Source: Megamonas hypermegale_A
GTDB taxonomy: Bacteria > Bacillota > Negativicutes > Selenomonadales > Selenomonadaceae
Assembly: GCF_030371585.1 (NCBI RefSeq)
Contig: NZ_JAUDCE010000028.1
Length of the DNA: 31,574 nt
Strand: one strand, 5' to 3'
Shown here one piece after another: positions 6,641 through 15,198 of this stretch. Within the stretch, counting starts at the first letter, position 1; every line of letters starts with the position of its first letter. The notes under the pieces are model-generated. The model was not told where the DNA came from and made no database searches. It was given only the letters and a program-made list of their open reading frames with translations. The translations under genes and the position numbers were made by a program.

Positions 6641-7391
6641 ACTAAATGAGAATGAACGCATAGACGATTTGCTGGCAGGCGGTCTGAAAATCATCCAGCA
6701 TAAAAATGAATTCTGTTTTTCGCTGGATGCGGTGCTGCTGGCTCATTTCGCTACAGTGCGCAAAAACAGTTACGGTCTGGATTTGGGCACGGGAACAGGC
6801 GTCATTCCGCTGCTTTTGTCGCCGCGCGTGCGCAAAATGGAAGCGTTGGAGATAAACCCCGTTACGGCGGAAATCGCTGTGCGCAATATGCAGCTGAATA
6901 ATCTGGCGGATAAAATCCGTGTACAGCAAGGCGATTTGTGCCGGATTGAGCAGTATTACAAAGCGGGCAGCATGGATTTTGTCGTATCCAATCCGCCGTA
7001 CCGCCAGATAAATCAGGGTCAGCTCAATCTGCTGGACGGTGTAGCGAGGGCGCGGCATGAAATCACGGCAAAGCTAGACGATGTGGTTAGAGCGGCAAGC
7101 TACGTATTGAAGTACCGCGGCCGCTTCGCCATGGTGCATTTGCCGGAGCGGCTCGGTGAAATCATGGTGGCTTTTCATAAATACAAAATTGCTGCCAAAC
7201 GCCTTCGCCTCGTGCAGCCTAAGCGCGACAAGTCACCGAATATCGTATTGATTGAAGGCGTAAAAGACGGCGCGCCGGGCGGTCTGAAAGTGGAGCCGGT
7301 GCTCGTCGTGCATGAGGATAACGGCGATTATACAAAGCCGCTGCTGGCGTATTATTATCCGGACAGACTGGCGGAAATGGAGGGCCGGTAA
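6624..7391 (+). CDS. trmN6: tRNA1(Val) (adenine37-N6)-methyltransferase-type enzyme
   Basis: This SAM-dependent adenine N6-methyltransferase (YabB/YfiC family) has 255 residues: the SAM-binding stretch LDLGTGTGVIPLLL (about 51-64), the acidic EINP at the end of the next strand, and the catalytic NPPY (about 121-124), typical of N6-adenine methylases. Position between ricT and rsmI is as for Bacillus yabB. The start overlaps the end of ricT. The exact tRNA target is assumed from the family. Confidence 0.82.
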   Translation: MKTTFELNENERIDDLLAGGLKIIQHKNEFCFSLDAVLLAHFATVRKNSYGLDLGTGTGVIPLLLSPRVRKMEALEINPVTAEIAVRNMQLNNLADKIRVQQGDLCRIEQYYKAGSMDFVVSNPPYRQINQGQLNLLDGVARARHEITAKLDDVVRAASYVLKYRGRFAMVHLPERLGEIMVAFHKYKIAAKRLRLVQPKRDKSPNIVLIEGVKDGAPGGLKVEPVLVVHEDNGDYTKPLLAYYYPDRLAEMEGR

Positions 7392-8261
7392 ATGGAAAAA
7401 GAACAGGGCTGTTTATATCTGGTAGCAACGCCCATCGGCAATCTGGAGGATATGACGTATCGTGGCGTGCGCATTTTAAATGAAGCCGACCTGATAGCGG
7501 CGGAGGATACGCGCAATACGCGCAAGCTGCTTGCGCACTACGATATTCATACGCCGCTAACGAGCTACCATGAACATAATAAACTGACAAAAGGACCGCA
7601 GCTTATCGCCAAATTGAATGAGGGAATGAATATCGCCGTAGTGAGCGATGCCGGACTGCCCGGCATTGCTGACCCGGGTACGCATTTGGCGCAGCTGGCG
7701 ATTGCCGAAGGTATAAAGGTAACGCCAATACCGGGAGCGAACGCCGCTTTATCCGCGCTTATTTGCTCCGGACTCGATACGGTGAAATTCTCGTTTATCG
7801 GTTTTCTGCCGAAAACGGCGAAAAGAAGGCGGGAACTGCTGACAGGTTTGAAAAAACGTACGGAAACGCTGATTTTTTATGAAACGCCGTACCATTTAAA
7901 AGATATGCTGAAAGAACTAATACAGTCTTTCGGCGAGGACAGACAGGCGGCGGCGTGCCGGGAACTCACGAAGAAGTTCGAGGAGTTCAGACGCGGCACT
8001 TTGGCGCAGCTCAGTGATTATTTTGCGCAGAATGACCCGCGCGGTGAATTTGTCGTAATCGTCGCCGGTGCAGATGAAAGTGAAGCGCAAAGCGAGCAGG
8101 AAGAAATTTCCCTATCGCCTGTTGCCTATGTACAGAAATTAATAGATGAAGGTATTTCCAAGAAAGAGGCCATAAAAACGGCGGCAAAGGCATTGAATAT
8201 CGCCAAGCGTGACGTATACCAGGCTGTATTGGAAAATGAACAGAAAAAAAATGCACTTTGA
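7392..8261 (+). CDS. rsmI: 16S rRNA (cytidine1402-2'-O)-methyltransferase
   Basis: RsmI 2'-O-methylates C1402 in the ribosomal P site. The 289 residues show the tetrapyrrole-methylase fold signatures: LYLVATPIGNLEDMT (N-terminus), AEDTRNTRKLL, VVSDAGLPGIADPG (about 76-89) and PGANAALSAL. A C-terminal helical extension is present. It starts directly after the trmN6 stop, with GGAGGG just upstream. The stop codon lies inside the terminator stem at 8247-8282. It closes the housekeeping block. Confidence 0.9.
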   Translation: MEKEQGCLYLVATPIGNLEDMTYRGVRILNEADLIAAEDTRNTRKLLAHYDIHTPLTSYHEHNKLTKGPQLIAKLNEGMNIAVVSDAGLPGIADPGTHLAQLAIAEGIKVTPIPGANAALSALICSGLDTVKFSFIGFLPKTAKRRRELLTGLKKRTETLIFYETPYHLKDMLKELIQSFGEDRQAAACRELTKKFEEFRRGTLAQLSDYFAQNDPRGEFVVIVAGADESEAQSEQEEISLSPVAYVQKLIDEGISKKEAIKTAAKALNIAKRDVYQAVLENEQKKNAL

Positions 8262-8282
8262 TTTAGTTCAAAGTGCATTTTT
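8247..8282. terminator. Bidirectional terminator between rsmI and the convergent secreted-protein gene
   Basis: A 15-bp stem (8247-8261 with 8268-8282; AAAAATGCACTTTGA and its complement) with a 6-nt loop. Runs of A before and T after allow it to work in both directions. Confidence 0.85.
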
Positions 8283-8290
8283 GCGTTATA

Positions 8291-8860
8291 TCAGTCTAAA
8301 ATTTTGGCTTTCGTTGCCGTTGCCTGTGCCGGCATGCTCAGTGCCATAAAATCGTACCAGACGAGGACTTTATCGCCTTTTTGCAGTTTGTCGGCGTCAT
8401 CTTCAACCGTTTCCGGAATGGTAACGTATACGTCATTGTTGGAATTTAAAATGCGTACGCCGTTTTTCGTCTGTTCGATTTCGCCGACGTGCATATAAAT
8501 CGCATCATGTTCGCCGTTGCCCATTACGAGTGCATAGGCTTTGCTTTGCGGCGGCAGGCTGCGGGTCATAACCGGGCTGTAGTACGCTGTGAGTTCATCG
8601 CCTACATGCAGACGGCTTAAAGCAACGTCTTCGCCGTTTTTACCGTTTAAAATTTCCGTATCCCAGCGCACGATTAAAGCAACGGACTGTTTGCCTTCCG
8701 TGTCCTGGACGGTAATCATATCATCATTGATTTCAGTGATTGTACCGTGCATGCGCAGTACCGAGTCAACGGATGTGTTCGGCGTTGCGGCGAATGCTGC
8801 GGCAGTACCTAAGATTAAGCATAGAGCTGTGAGCAGTAGAAGTTTGATTTTTTTCGACAT
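8291..8860 (-). CDS. Secreted protein of unknown function
   Basis: The product has 189 residues with a clear signal peptide: MSKKIKLLLLTALCL, then a hydrophobic run ending in AAAFAA, with cleavage probably after AFA. The mature part contains short beta-rich stretches (TITEINDDMITVQDTEGK, LHVGDELTAYYSP, LQKGDKVLVWYDF) that resemble repeated small beta-barrel modules. The word 'GD' before a strand recurs. I do not recognise the family. In a diderm it would be periplasmic or exported. ATG 8860 has AGGAG 8 nt upstream, whereas the longer frame upstream has no ribosome site. Confidence 0.7.
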   Translation of the reverse strand: MSKKIKLLLLTALCLILGTAAAFAATPNTSVDSVLRMHGTITEINDDMITVQDTEGKQSVALIVRWDTEILNGKNGEDVALSRLHVGDELTAYYSPVMTRSLPPQSKAYALVMGNGEHDAIYMHVGEIEQTKNGVRILNSNNDVYVTIPETVEDDADKLQKGDKVLVWYDFMALSMPAQATATKAKILD

Positions 8861-8962
8861 AATTTCATCTCCTAGTGAAATATTTGCTAGAAATATCATA
8901 TCATTAATACATACTGCCTTCAATGAAAATTTGATTAAACTATCATTAGAAATTGATTAGAA

Positions 8963-8994
8963 TATACTGCTTTTAGAAATTAACTAGCACAATA
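8963..8994. repeat. Solo right half of the MITE-like palindrome (R6)
   Basis: TATACTGCTTTTAGAAATTA followed by ACTAGCACAAT matches the right end of copy R3 (13631-13661) almost base for base. The left half is missing, so this is a remnant between two minus-strand genes. Confidence 0.7.
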
Positions 8995-9002
8995 GGTCAG
9001 AA

Positions 9003-9395
9003 TTATTCGTGCAGTTCCAGCGGCAGACCGTCCGGGTCTTTGAAGAATGTCATTTTCTTATCGGTGAACGGGTCGATGCGGACCGGTTCGCATTCAATGC
9101 CGAGAGCAGCAAGTTCGGCAATAGTGTCTTCGATGCAGTCGACTTTAAAAGCCAGATGGCGCAGACCGCAGGCTTCACCGGGATACTCCGGCATGCCGAC
9201 TCTTTTCGGTGCGTCCGGTTTGCCGAAGATTTCCAGTTCTGCCTCGCCCAGTTTCAAATCGAGTTTATAGTCGTTTTTTTCCGGACGCTGATGTTCGCGG
9301 ATGACCTCAAAACCGAGCAAGTCAACGTAAAAATGGCGGGATTTCGCATAATCGGACACGATAATCGCTACGTGATGAATAGTGTTTAAATTCAT
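9003..9395 (-). CDS. gloA2: VOC family protein, YaeR/GloA2-like
   Basis: This is a glyoxalase I-like metal enzyme of 130 residues with one vicinal-oxygen-chelate domain made of two beta-alpha-beta-beta-beta repeats. Likely metal ligands are H8 in IHHVAI, the glutamate in ELEIFG (about 56), the histidine in RHLAFKV (about 80) and the glutamate in LPLELHE near the C-terminus. It lies in the YaeR group, whose substrate is not established; methylglyoxal detoxification is one possibility. A site resembling AGGTG sits 5 nt before the start. It is 12 bp from the next permease gene and may share its transcript. Confidence 0.75.
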   Translation of the reverse strand: MNLNTIHHVAIIVSDYAKSRHFYVDLLGFEVIREHQRPEKNDYKLDLKLGEAELEIFGKPDAPKRVGMPEYPGEACGLRHLAFKVDCIEDTIAELAALGIECEPVRIDPFTDKKMTFFKDPDGLPLELHE

Positions 9396-9407
9396 AATAG
9401 CACCTGC

Positions 9408-10757
9408 CTATTTTTTGATTTTGAAAATATAAGTGAGATAGATGAAGATTACCCAAATCGGCAGAACGATGATGGAAATGAGCATATCCGGTATCTGCGT
9501 CATGATGACCACGACGGCAACGAGGAATAAAATGCAGAAATAGTTGATGTACGGATAGCACAGCGATTTGAAATGAAGTTCGTCCAAACGGCCTTCACGC
9601 GTGAATTTCAGGCGGAATTTCATATGCGTGATGGTGATGATAAACCAGCTGATGATGAGACCGGCTACAACGATGGACAGAAGATACATGAAAATCGCTT
9701 TCGGGAAGTAGTAAGTCATGACTACGAGTATGAGGCCGACAACGGCGGATACGAGGATGCCGACCATCGGCACGCCGCGGCGGGAGAGCGCGGAGAAAAT
9801 TTTCGGCGCATGACCGTTTTTGGACAGACCGTAGAGCATGCGGCTCGTGCCGTACAGGATGCCGTTATAAGCGGAAAGCGAAGCGACGAGTACGACGAAG
9901 TTTAAAATATTGGCAGCAGCCGGAATACCGATGTTGGAGAAAATCTGAACGAACGGACTGCCGTGCATGCCGACTTCCTGCCAAGGCGAGAGCGTCATGA
10001 GCACGACCATGGTGCCGATGTAGAAAATGAGGATACGGATTAAGATTTCATTGATGGCGCGCGGCAGCGTTTTTTCTGGATTTTCTGCTTCACCGGCAGT
10101 GATACCGATAAGGTCGACACCGCCGAAGGAGAACATTACGACAGCAAGTGATGCGGCAAAGCCCCATGCTCCGTTCGGAAAGAAACCGCCGTTTTTCCAG
10201 AGGTTGCCGAAGTTGTCCGGGAACGGACCCATATCAGTGAAAATCAGATAGAAACCGAAAATAATCATGGCGCAGATGGCCGTTATTTTTATGAAGGAAG
10301 CCCAGTATTCCGCTTCGCCGTAAAAACTTACGCTGATTAGGTTGACGGTTATGATTACGATTACGCAGATTAGGATAGTGAGCCACTGCGGGAAATCGGG
10401 CAGCCAGAAATTTATATAGATGGCCGTGGCTGAAAGTTCCGCCATGCCGGCGAGCATGTATAAAAACCAGTAGTTCCAGCCGGAGAGATAACCGGCAAAG
10501 CCGTTCCAGTATTTGTTGGCAAAATAGCTGAACGAACCAGATACAGGTTCATGCACGGACATTTCGCCGAGCATGCGCATTACGAAGAAAATGAATGCTC
10601 CAGCCAGAAGATACGATACGATAATGCCGGGACCGACAAGTTCGATTGTTGCAGCGGAGCCGTAGAAAAGACCGGTACCGACGGAGGTGCCGAGTGCAAT
10701 CATCTGCATATGGCGGCTTTTCAGACCGCGCTGCATTTTATGTTCATCATGTTTCAC
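9408..10757 (-). CDS. Amino acid permease (APC superfamily, AAT family)
   Basis: This proton-coupled amino acid importer of the inner membrane has 449 residues and about 12 membrane segments. The family start RGLKSRHMQMIALGTSVGTGLF (about 10-31) includes the conserved GTGLF unwound part of segment 1. EMSVHEPVSGSF and GYLSGWNYW follow. Segment 6 (SFGGVDLIGITAGEAENPEKTLPRAI) is typical of AroP/ProY/CycA-type carriers. The substrate cannot be read from sequence. It is a close paralogue of the next gene (10914-12269), with long identical stretches, so the pair arose by tandem duplication. The repeat R2 separates them. Confidence 0.85.
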   Translation of the reverse strand: MKHDEHKMQRGLKSRHMQMIALGTSVGTGLFYGSAATIELVGPGIIVSYLLAGAFIFFVMRMLGEMSVHEPVSGSFSYFANKYWNGFAGYLSGWNYWFLYMLAGMAELSATAIYINFWLPDFPQWLTILICVIVIITVNLISVSFYGEAEYWASFIKITAICAMIIFGFYLIFTDMGPFPDNFGNLWKNGGFFPNGAWGFAASLAVVMFSFGGVDLIGITAGEAENPEKTLPRAINEILIRILIFYIGTMVVLMTLSPWQEVGMHGSPFVQIFSNIGIPAAANILNFVVLVASLSAYNGILYGTSRMLYGLSKNGHAPKIFSALSRRGVPMVGILVSAVVGLILVVMTYYFPKAIFMYLLSIVVAGLIISWFIITITHMKFRLKFTREGRLDELHFKSLCYPYINYFCILFLVAVVVIMTQIPDMLISIIVLPIWVIFIYLTYIFKIKK

Positions 10758-10784
10758 AGTAAAACCACCTTATTATTTTTATTC

Positions 10785-10906
10785 GTTGTACTAGTAAGAT
10801 ATTGAGCCTGTAGCCAGCAGTATAATACTTTATATTTGTTCGATGTTGTTACTTAATCTCACTAAATATAAAGTATTATACTGCTTTAGGAAATCAACTA
10901 GAACAG
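10785..10906. repeat. MITE-like palindromic repeat, copy R2
   Basis: Ends are GTTGTACTAGT at the left and AACTAGAACAGC at the right. The internal 20-bp arms at 10817-10836 and 10865-10884 are the same sequence as in R1. It lies exactly between the two paralogous permease genes. Confidence 0.8.
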
Positions 10907-10913
10907 CAGATTA

Positions 10914-12269
10914 TTATTTTTTCTTTTTGAAAATATACGTAAAATAAATAAAGATTACCCAGGCAACGAGAGCACCGAGGGAAATAATCATATCACTGCC
11001 CATTAAGAACATGATTACGACGATAGCGGCTAAAAACAGCATACAGAAGTAATTCGTGTACGGGAATAAAAAGGTTTTGAAATGCAGTTCGTCGAGGCGT
11101 TTTTCCTTGATGAATTTTAAACGGAATTTAAAGTGCGTGATGGTGATTGTCAGCCAGCAGATAATGAGTGCGGCAACAATGGAGCTCATCAGATACATGA
11201 AAACTTTTTCCGGCAGAATATAAGTCAGGACTACCAAAAATAAAGACAGACCGGAAGAAACGAGAATACCGACCATCGGAATACCGCGGCGGGACAGAGA
11301 GCCGAAAATTTTCGGCGCGTTGCCGTCTTTGGCGAGATTGTACAGAATGCGGGATGTGCTGTACAGGCTGCTGTTGTATACGGAAAGAGCCGCAATGATA
11401 ACGACAATATTCAGGATATTGGCAGCGGCCGGAATGCCGATGTTGGAGAAAATCTGAACGAACGGGCTGCCATTCATGCCGACTTCGTTCCACGGAGCAA
11501 GCGTCATGAGCACGACCATTGTACCGATGTAGAAAATGAGGATACGGATTAAAATTTCATTGATGGCGCGCGGCAGTGTCTTTTCCGGATTTTCCGCTTC
11601 ACCGGCGGCAATGCCGACAAGTTCCGTACCGCCGAACGAGAACATGACGATAGTGAGTGCCTGTGCAAAGCCCCAAGCGCCGTTCGGGAAGAAACCGCCG
11701 TTTTTCCATAAGTTGCTGAAATTATCCGGGAAAGGTCCCATTGTGGTGAAAATCAGGTATAAGCCGAAGATAATCATAGCGCAGATAGCGATTATTTTTA
11801 TGAGCGACGCCCAGAATTCCGCTTCGCCGAATGTTTTGACGCTAATCAGGTTTATTGCAGTGATGATGATTATACAGATTAGAACCGTAACCCACTGCGG
11901 GACATCAGGCAGCCAGAAATTGACGTAAATACCGATAGCCGACAGCTCGGCAAAGCATACGAGCAGATACTGAAACCAGTAATTCCAGCCGGAGAGATAA
12001 CCGGCAAAGTGACTTAAATATTTATTGGCAAAATATACATGGGAGCCGGATACCGGTTCGCGGACGGACATTTCGCCGACCATGCGCATGATGCAGAAGA
12101 TGAAAACGCCTGCCAGCGCATAGGCTGCAATAATACCCGGACCGACTAATTTAATGGTAGGAGCCGAGCCGTAAAACAGCCCGGTACCGATAGACGTACC
12201 GAGTGCAATCATCTGTATATGACGGTTTTTCAGACCGCGCTTCATTTTGTTGTCTTCATTGTTGTTCAT
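10914..12269 (-). CDS. Amino acid permease (APC superfamily, AAT family), paralogue
   Basis: The product has 451 residues, about 12 membrane segments and the same signatures as its neighbour: RGLKNRHIQMIALGTS, GTGLFYGSAPTIKLVGPGII, EMSVREPVSGSHVYF, FSFGGTELVGIAAGEAENPEKTLPRAI. Differences cluster in segments 3, 6 and 8. In segment 6 the neighbour has GGVDLIG where this one has GGTELVG, so substrate range may differ. The GTE form is the commoner one in the family. The start is ATG at 12269, followed by a charged asparagine/aspartate-rich N-terminus. The symporter stop lies 20 bp upstream, so the two may be co-transcribed. Confidence 0.85.
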   Translation of the reverse strand: MNNNEDNKMKRGLKNRHIQMIALGTSIGTGLFYGSAPTIKLVGPGIIAAYALAGVFIFCIMRMVGEMSVREPVSGSHVYFANKYLSHFAGYLSGWNYWFQYLLVCFAELSAIGIYVNFWLPDVPQWVTVLICIIIITAINLISVKTFGEAEFWASLIKIIAICAMIIFGLYLIFTTMGPFPDNFSNLWKNGGFFPNGAWGFAQALTIVMFSFGGTELVGIAAGEAENPEKTLPRAINEILIRILIFYIGTMVVLMTLAPWNEVGMNGSPFVQIFSNIGIPAAANILNIVVIIAALSVYNSSLYSTSRILYNLAKDGNAPKIFGSLSRRGIPMVGILVSSGLSLFLVVLTYILPEKVFMYLMSSIVAALIICWLTITITHFKFRLKFIKEKRLDELHFKTFLFPYTNYFCMLFLAAIVVIMFLMGSDMIISLGALVAWVIFIYFTYIFKKKK

Positions 12270-12289
12270 ATAATCAAATCCTTATAAGC

Positions 12290-13504
12290 CTATTTTTTGT
12301 ACATATGTTCAAGGCGGGCGACGGCAAGCGTGCTTACGACATCGCCGGTAACGTTGAGCGCCGTATGAATCATGTCAATCAGGCGGAAAATACCCACAAT
12401 CATGCCCATGATTTCAATCGGCAGTCCCATAGTGGTGAGCAGCATAATCGTGAGAACGATGCCGCTGTTGGGAATACCCGGTGTGCCGATGGAAATGAGC
12501 GTCGTCATGAAAATAAACATAACCTGCTGCATTAAAGTCAAATCCACGCCGTAGACCTGAGCGACAAACAGTACCGTAACGGCATAATAAACAGCGATGC
12601 CGTTCATGTTGATAGTAGCGCCGATTGGCAGAGAGAACGAAGCAAGTTCATCCTTTACATGGAATTTTTCCTCCGTAACGCGCAGCGTAACAGGCAGTGT
12701 ACCGGAGCTGCTGGTGGTACTGAATGCCACAAGCCAGACTTCCGTGATTTTCGTAAAGAAATCCTTCAGGGAAATTCTGGCGATATATTTAATAATGAAC
12801 ACATACATGATGAATACTACGGAGAAAGCACCTATGTAATGAGTCAGAATGAATTTGCCCAGAATATTGAAAATGGACAAGCCGTACTGGCCTACGGAGC
12901 AGGCAACGAGTGCCGTTACACCGTATGGCGTAACCTTCATTACAATATCGGTGATTTTAAACATGATGAGGTTGGCTTCGTCGATTACCCTTTTTACATT
13001 GGCAACCTGACTGCCTAAGATAGTGATGGCAATACCGATAAATACGGCAAAGACGATAACCTGGATTAAATTGCCGGTAGCAAGTGCTTCCAGCGGATTT
13101 GTCGGTATCATGCTCAAAATCGTCTGGCTTACGGTCATCGGTTCAGCCGGTTTAATCGGTTCGCCCGTGTCGATAATCTGACTTGTCGGGAAATTGGCGC
13201 CCGGCTGCATGATATGGGCTACGATAAGACCGATAACGGCGGAAAGCACCGTAGTGACGATATAAAAGCTGAGCACTTTCGTGCCGATGCGGCGCAGTTT
13301 GCCGATATCGCCGATGCTGGCAATGCCGCTGATGATAGATAAGAATACCATAGGGATAACAATCATTTGAATGAGTTTCAAAAATAAATCGCCGATTGGC
13401 TGGATAAATAAAATGTCTTTTTGAAAAATAAGACCGAGAACGATACCCACGCCGAAACCGATGAATACTTTGGCACTCATGCTGAGATTTCTCAAAAATA
13501 TCAC
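12290..13504 (-). CDS. Dicarboxylate/amino acid:cation symporter (DAACS family)
   Basis: This sodium- or proton-coupled elevator transporter of the GltP/DctA family has about 404 residues. Visible landmarks are the hairpin-1 serine motif (TTSSSGTLPVTLR), the segment-7 motif INMNGIAVYY where most glutamate carriers have NMDGT, hairpin 2 (GTPGIPNSGIVLTIM), and segment 8 (IFRLIDMIHTALNVTGD). The segment-8 aspartate that binds the substrate amino group is kept, but the arginine that binds an acidic side chain in GltPh is histidine here. An acidic substrate is therefore uncertain. Start is unclear: GTG 13504 is almost on top of AAAGAGGA (13513-13506), so TTG 13495 or ATG 13480 may be used. Confidence 0.82.
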   Translation of the reverse strand: MIFLRNLSMSAKVFIGFGVGIVLGLIFQKDILFIQPIGDLFLKLIQMIVIPMVFLSIISGIASIGDIGKLRRIGTKVLSFYIVTTVLSAVIGLIVAHIMQPGANFPTSQIIDTGEPIKPAEPMTVSQTILSMIPTNPLEALATGNLIQVIVFAVFIGIAITILGSQVANVKRVIDEANLIMFKITDIVMKVTPYGVTALVACSVGQYGLSIFNILGKFILTHYIGAFSVVFIMYVFIIKYIARISLKDFFTKITEVWLVAFSTTSSSGTLPVTLRVTEEKFHVKDELASFSLPIGATINMNGIAVYYAVTVLFVAQVYGVDLTLMQQVMFIFMTTLISIGTPGIPNSGIVLTIMLLTTMGLPIEIMGMIVGIFRLIDMIHTALNVTGDVVSTLAVARLEHMYKK

Positions 13505-13537
13505 ATCCTCTTTGCTTTAAAATTATTTTCACTACCT

Positions 13538-13661
13538 GTTGTGCTAGTAAGACATCGAACTTTTAAGCCAGCAGTATAATAGTTTATATTCGTTCGATGT
13601 TGGCACTTAACCTCACTAAATATAAACTATTATACTGCTTTGGAAAATTAACTAGCACAAT
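13538..13661. repeat. MITE-like palindromic repeat, copy R3 (most complete)
   Basis: Terminal inverted repeats GTTGTGCTAGT (13538-13548) and ACTAGCACAAT (13651-13661). Internal arms at 13571-13590 and 13619-13638 read GCAGTATAATAGTTTATATT and its exact complement. Compared with R1 and R2, one base pair in the stem is swapped on both sides (C-G to G-C), so pairing is preserved. It fills most of the 13505-13824 spacer. Confidence 0.85.
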
Positions 13662-13780
13662 AAGTTTTCACTTTATTCCTTTAGCAGGTAAATGAAATAT
13701 CTTTCTAATTATAGCATAAAATATACTTTAAGACTAAACAAAATTTACAAATTTACAATTTTGTCCGCAAAAAATAAAAA

Positions 13781-13812
13781 CCGTAAAATAAATCTGTCTG
13801 TTTATTTTACGG
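13781..13812 (-). terminator. Terminator of the MATE gene
   Basis: A 12-bp stem (13781-13792 with 13801-13812; CCGTAAAATAAA and its complement) with an 8-nt loop, followed on the minus strand by a T-rich run. Confidence 0.75.
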
Positions 13813-13824
13813 CTTGAAGCTGAT

Positions 13825-15174
13825 TTAAACGTTATTAAGCTGTCCGAGCAGTTTTGTTTTTTTGCATTTATAGTAGACGAGCCCGAAAATATCTGCCAGT
13901 ATCCAGCCGATAGGAATGGACCACCAGATGCCGTCCACGCCGACGGAAGGAATGGCGGCAAGATAATAGGCAAGACCGACGCGCGTGCCGAGAGAAATCA
14001 CCGTGAGAATGACCGACATCAAAGGAAAGTTGATGGCGCGGTAGAAACCGTACAGCAAAAACAGTATGCCGATGCCGAAATAAAAACTGCCTTCAATGCG
14101 CAGATACATTGCGCCGACATGAATGATTTCCGTTTCGCTCGCGTCGATAAAAATCGTCATGAGCGGTTCGGCAAAGACGAAAACGCCGACGGAGATGATG
14201 AGGCAGAATAAAAATGAGATTTTGATGGCTGCCCGTATGCCCTGCTTGATGCGGTCATATTGTTTAGCGCCGAAGTTCTGCCCGATAAAAGTGGAAAAAG
14301 CATTGCCGAAATCCTGCGCCGGCATGTAGGCGAGCGTGTCGATTTTTACAGCGACAGTGAATGCCGCCATAACGGTAGGGCCGAAGCTGTTTACAAGTCC
14401 CTGCACCATTAAAATACCGAAATTCATGACGGACTGCTGTGTGCAGGTCAGAACGGAAGCATTCGTGATATTTTTGAGCATGGCGAAATCCCATTTTAAA
14501 TGGCGTTTTTCTGGCATGAGTTCAGGGCATTTCAGCACGGTGTACAAAGTGAGGCCGAGTGCGCAAAGTCCCTGTGATACAACCGTGGCGATGGCCGAAC
14601 CGGCTACGCCCCAGCCGCATACAGCAACGAAGATTATGGCCAGAATAATATTTAAAACGGCGGAAGCGCCTAAAAAAAGCAGCGGCGTATTGGAATTGCC
14701 GATAGCGCGCAGAAGGCATGTAAAATAATTATAAATGAAAGTAAAACTAAAGCCGATAAAAATAATGTAGAGATATTCATACGCCAAATCGTAGATTTCC
14801 AGCGGTATCTGCATGAAGACGATGATTTCATCTATGTATATAAATATCAGCACGTTTATGACGGCGGTGATGATGAGGATGAGCATGAATGAGAGAAAAA
14901 TGCTCGATTTTAAACTGTCGGTATTTTTTTCACCGTAGAAGATGGAAAAAAGCGCGCCGCTTCCCATGCACAGACCGAGCAGAATGGAAGTCAGGAATAT
15001 AATAAGCGTGTATGACGTGCCGACAGCGGCGAGAGCGTCCGTGCCGATAAACCAGCCGACGATTAATGTGTCCGATATATTGTAGAGTTGCTGAAATAAA
15101 TCGCCGAAAATCATCGGCAGAGAAAATTTAAGCATAGTCCGCGCAACGGGGCCTGCCGTTAAATCGTATTGCAT
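13825..15174 (-). CDS. MATE family efflux transporter
   Basis: This inner-membrane exporter of drugs or metabolites is driven by a sodium or proton gradient. The 449 residues form about 12 membrane segments in two related halves. The N-terminus (LPMIFGDLFQQLYNISDTLIVGWFIGTDALAAVG) is the classic MATE segment-1 region, and the second half repeats it with LSVLTCTQQS-like and KIDTLAYMPAQDFGNAFSTFIGQNFGA stretches. The substrate is unknown. An AAGGAGG site lies about 10 nt before ATG 15174. Its promoter (15199-15228) is made from the same palindrome that supplies the ptsH promoter. Confidence 0.85.
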   Translation of the reverse strand: MQYDLTAGPVARTMLKFSLPMIFGDLFQQLYNISDTLIVGWFIGTDALAAVGTSYTLIIFLTSILLGLCMGSGALFSIFYGEKNTDSLKSSIFLSFMLILIITAVINVLIFIYIDEIIVFMQIPLEIYDLAYEYLYIIFIGFSFTFIYNYFTCLLRAIGNSNTPLLFLGASAVLNIILAIIFVAVCGWGVAGSAIATVVSQGLCALGLTLYTVLKCPELMPEKRHLKWDFAMLKNITNASVLTCTQQSVMNFGILMVQGLVNSFGPTVMAAFTVAVKIDTLAYMPAQDFGNAFSTFIGQNFGAKQYDRIKQGIRAAIKISFLFCLIISVGVFVFAEPLMTIFIDASETEIIHVGAMYLRIEGSFYFGIGILFLLYGFYRAINFPLMSVILTVISLGTRVGLAYYLAAIPSVGVDGIWWSIPIGWILADIFGLVYYKCKKTKLLGQLNNV

Positions 15175-15198
15175 AAGAAAAAAACCTCCTTAATATTT

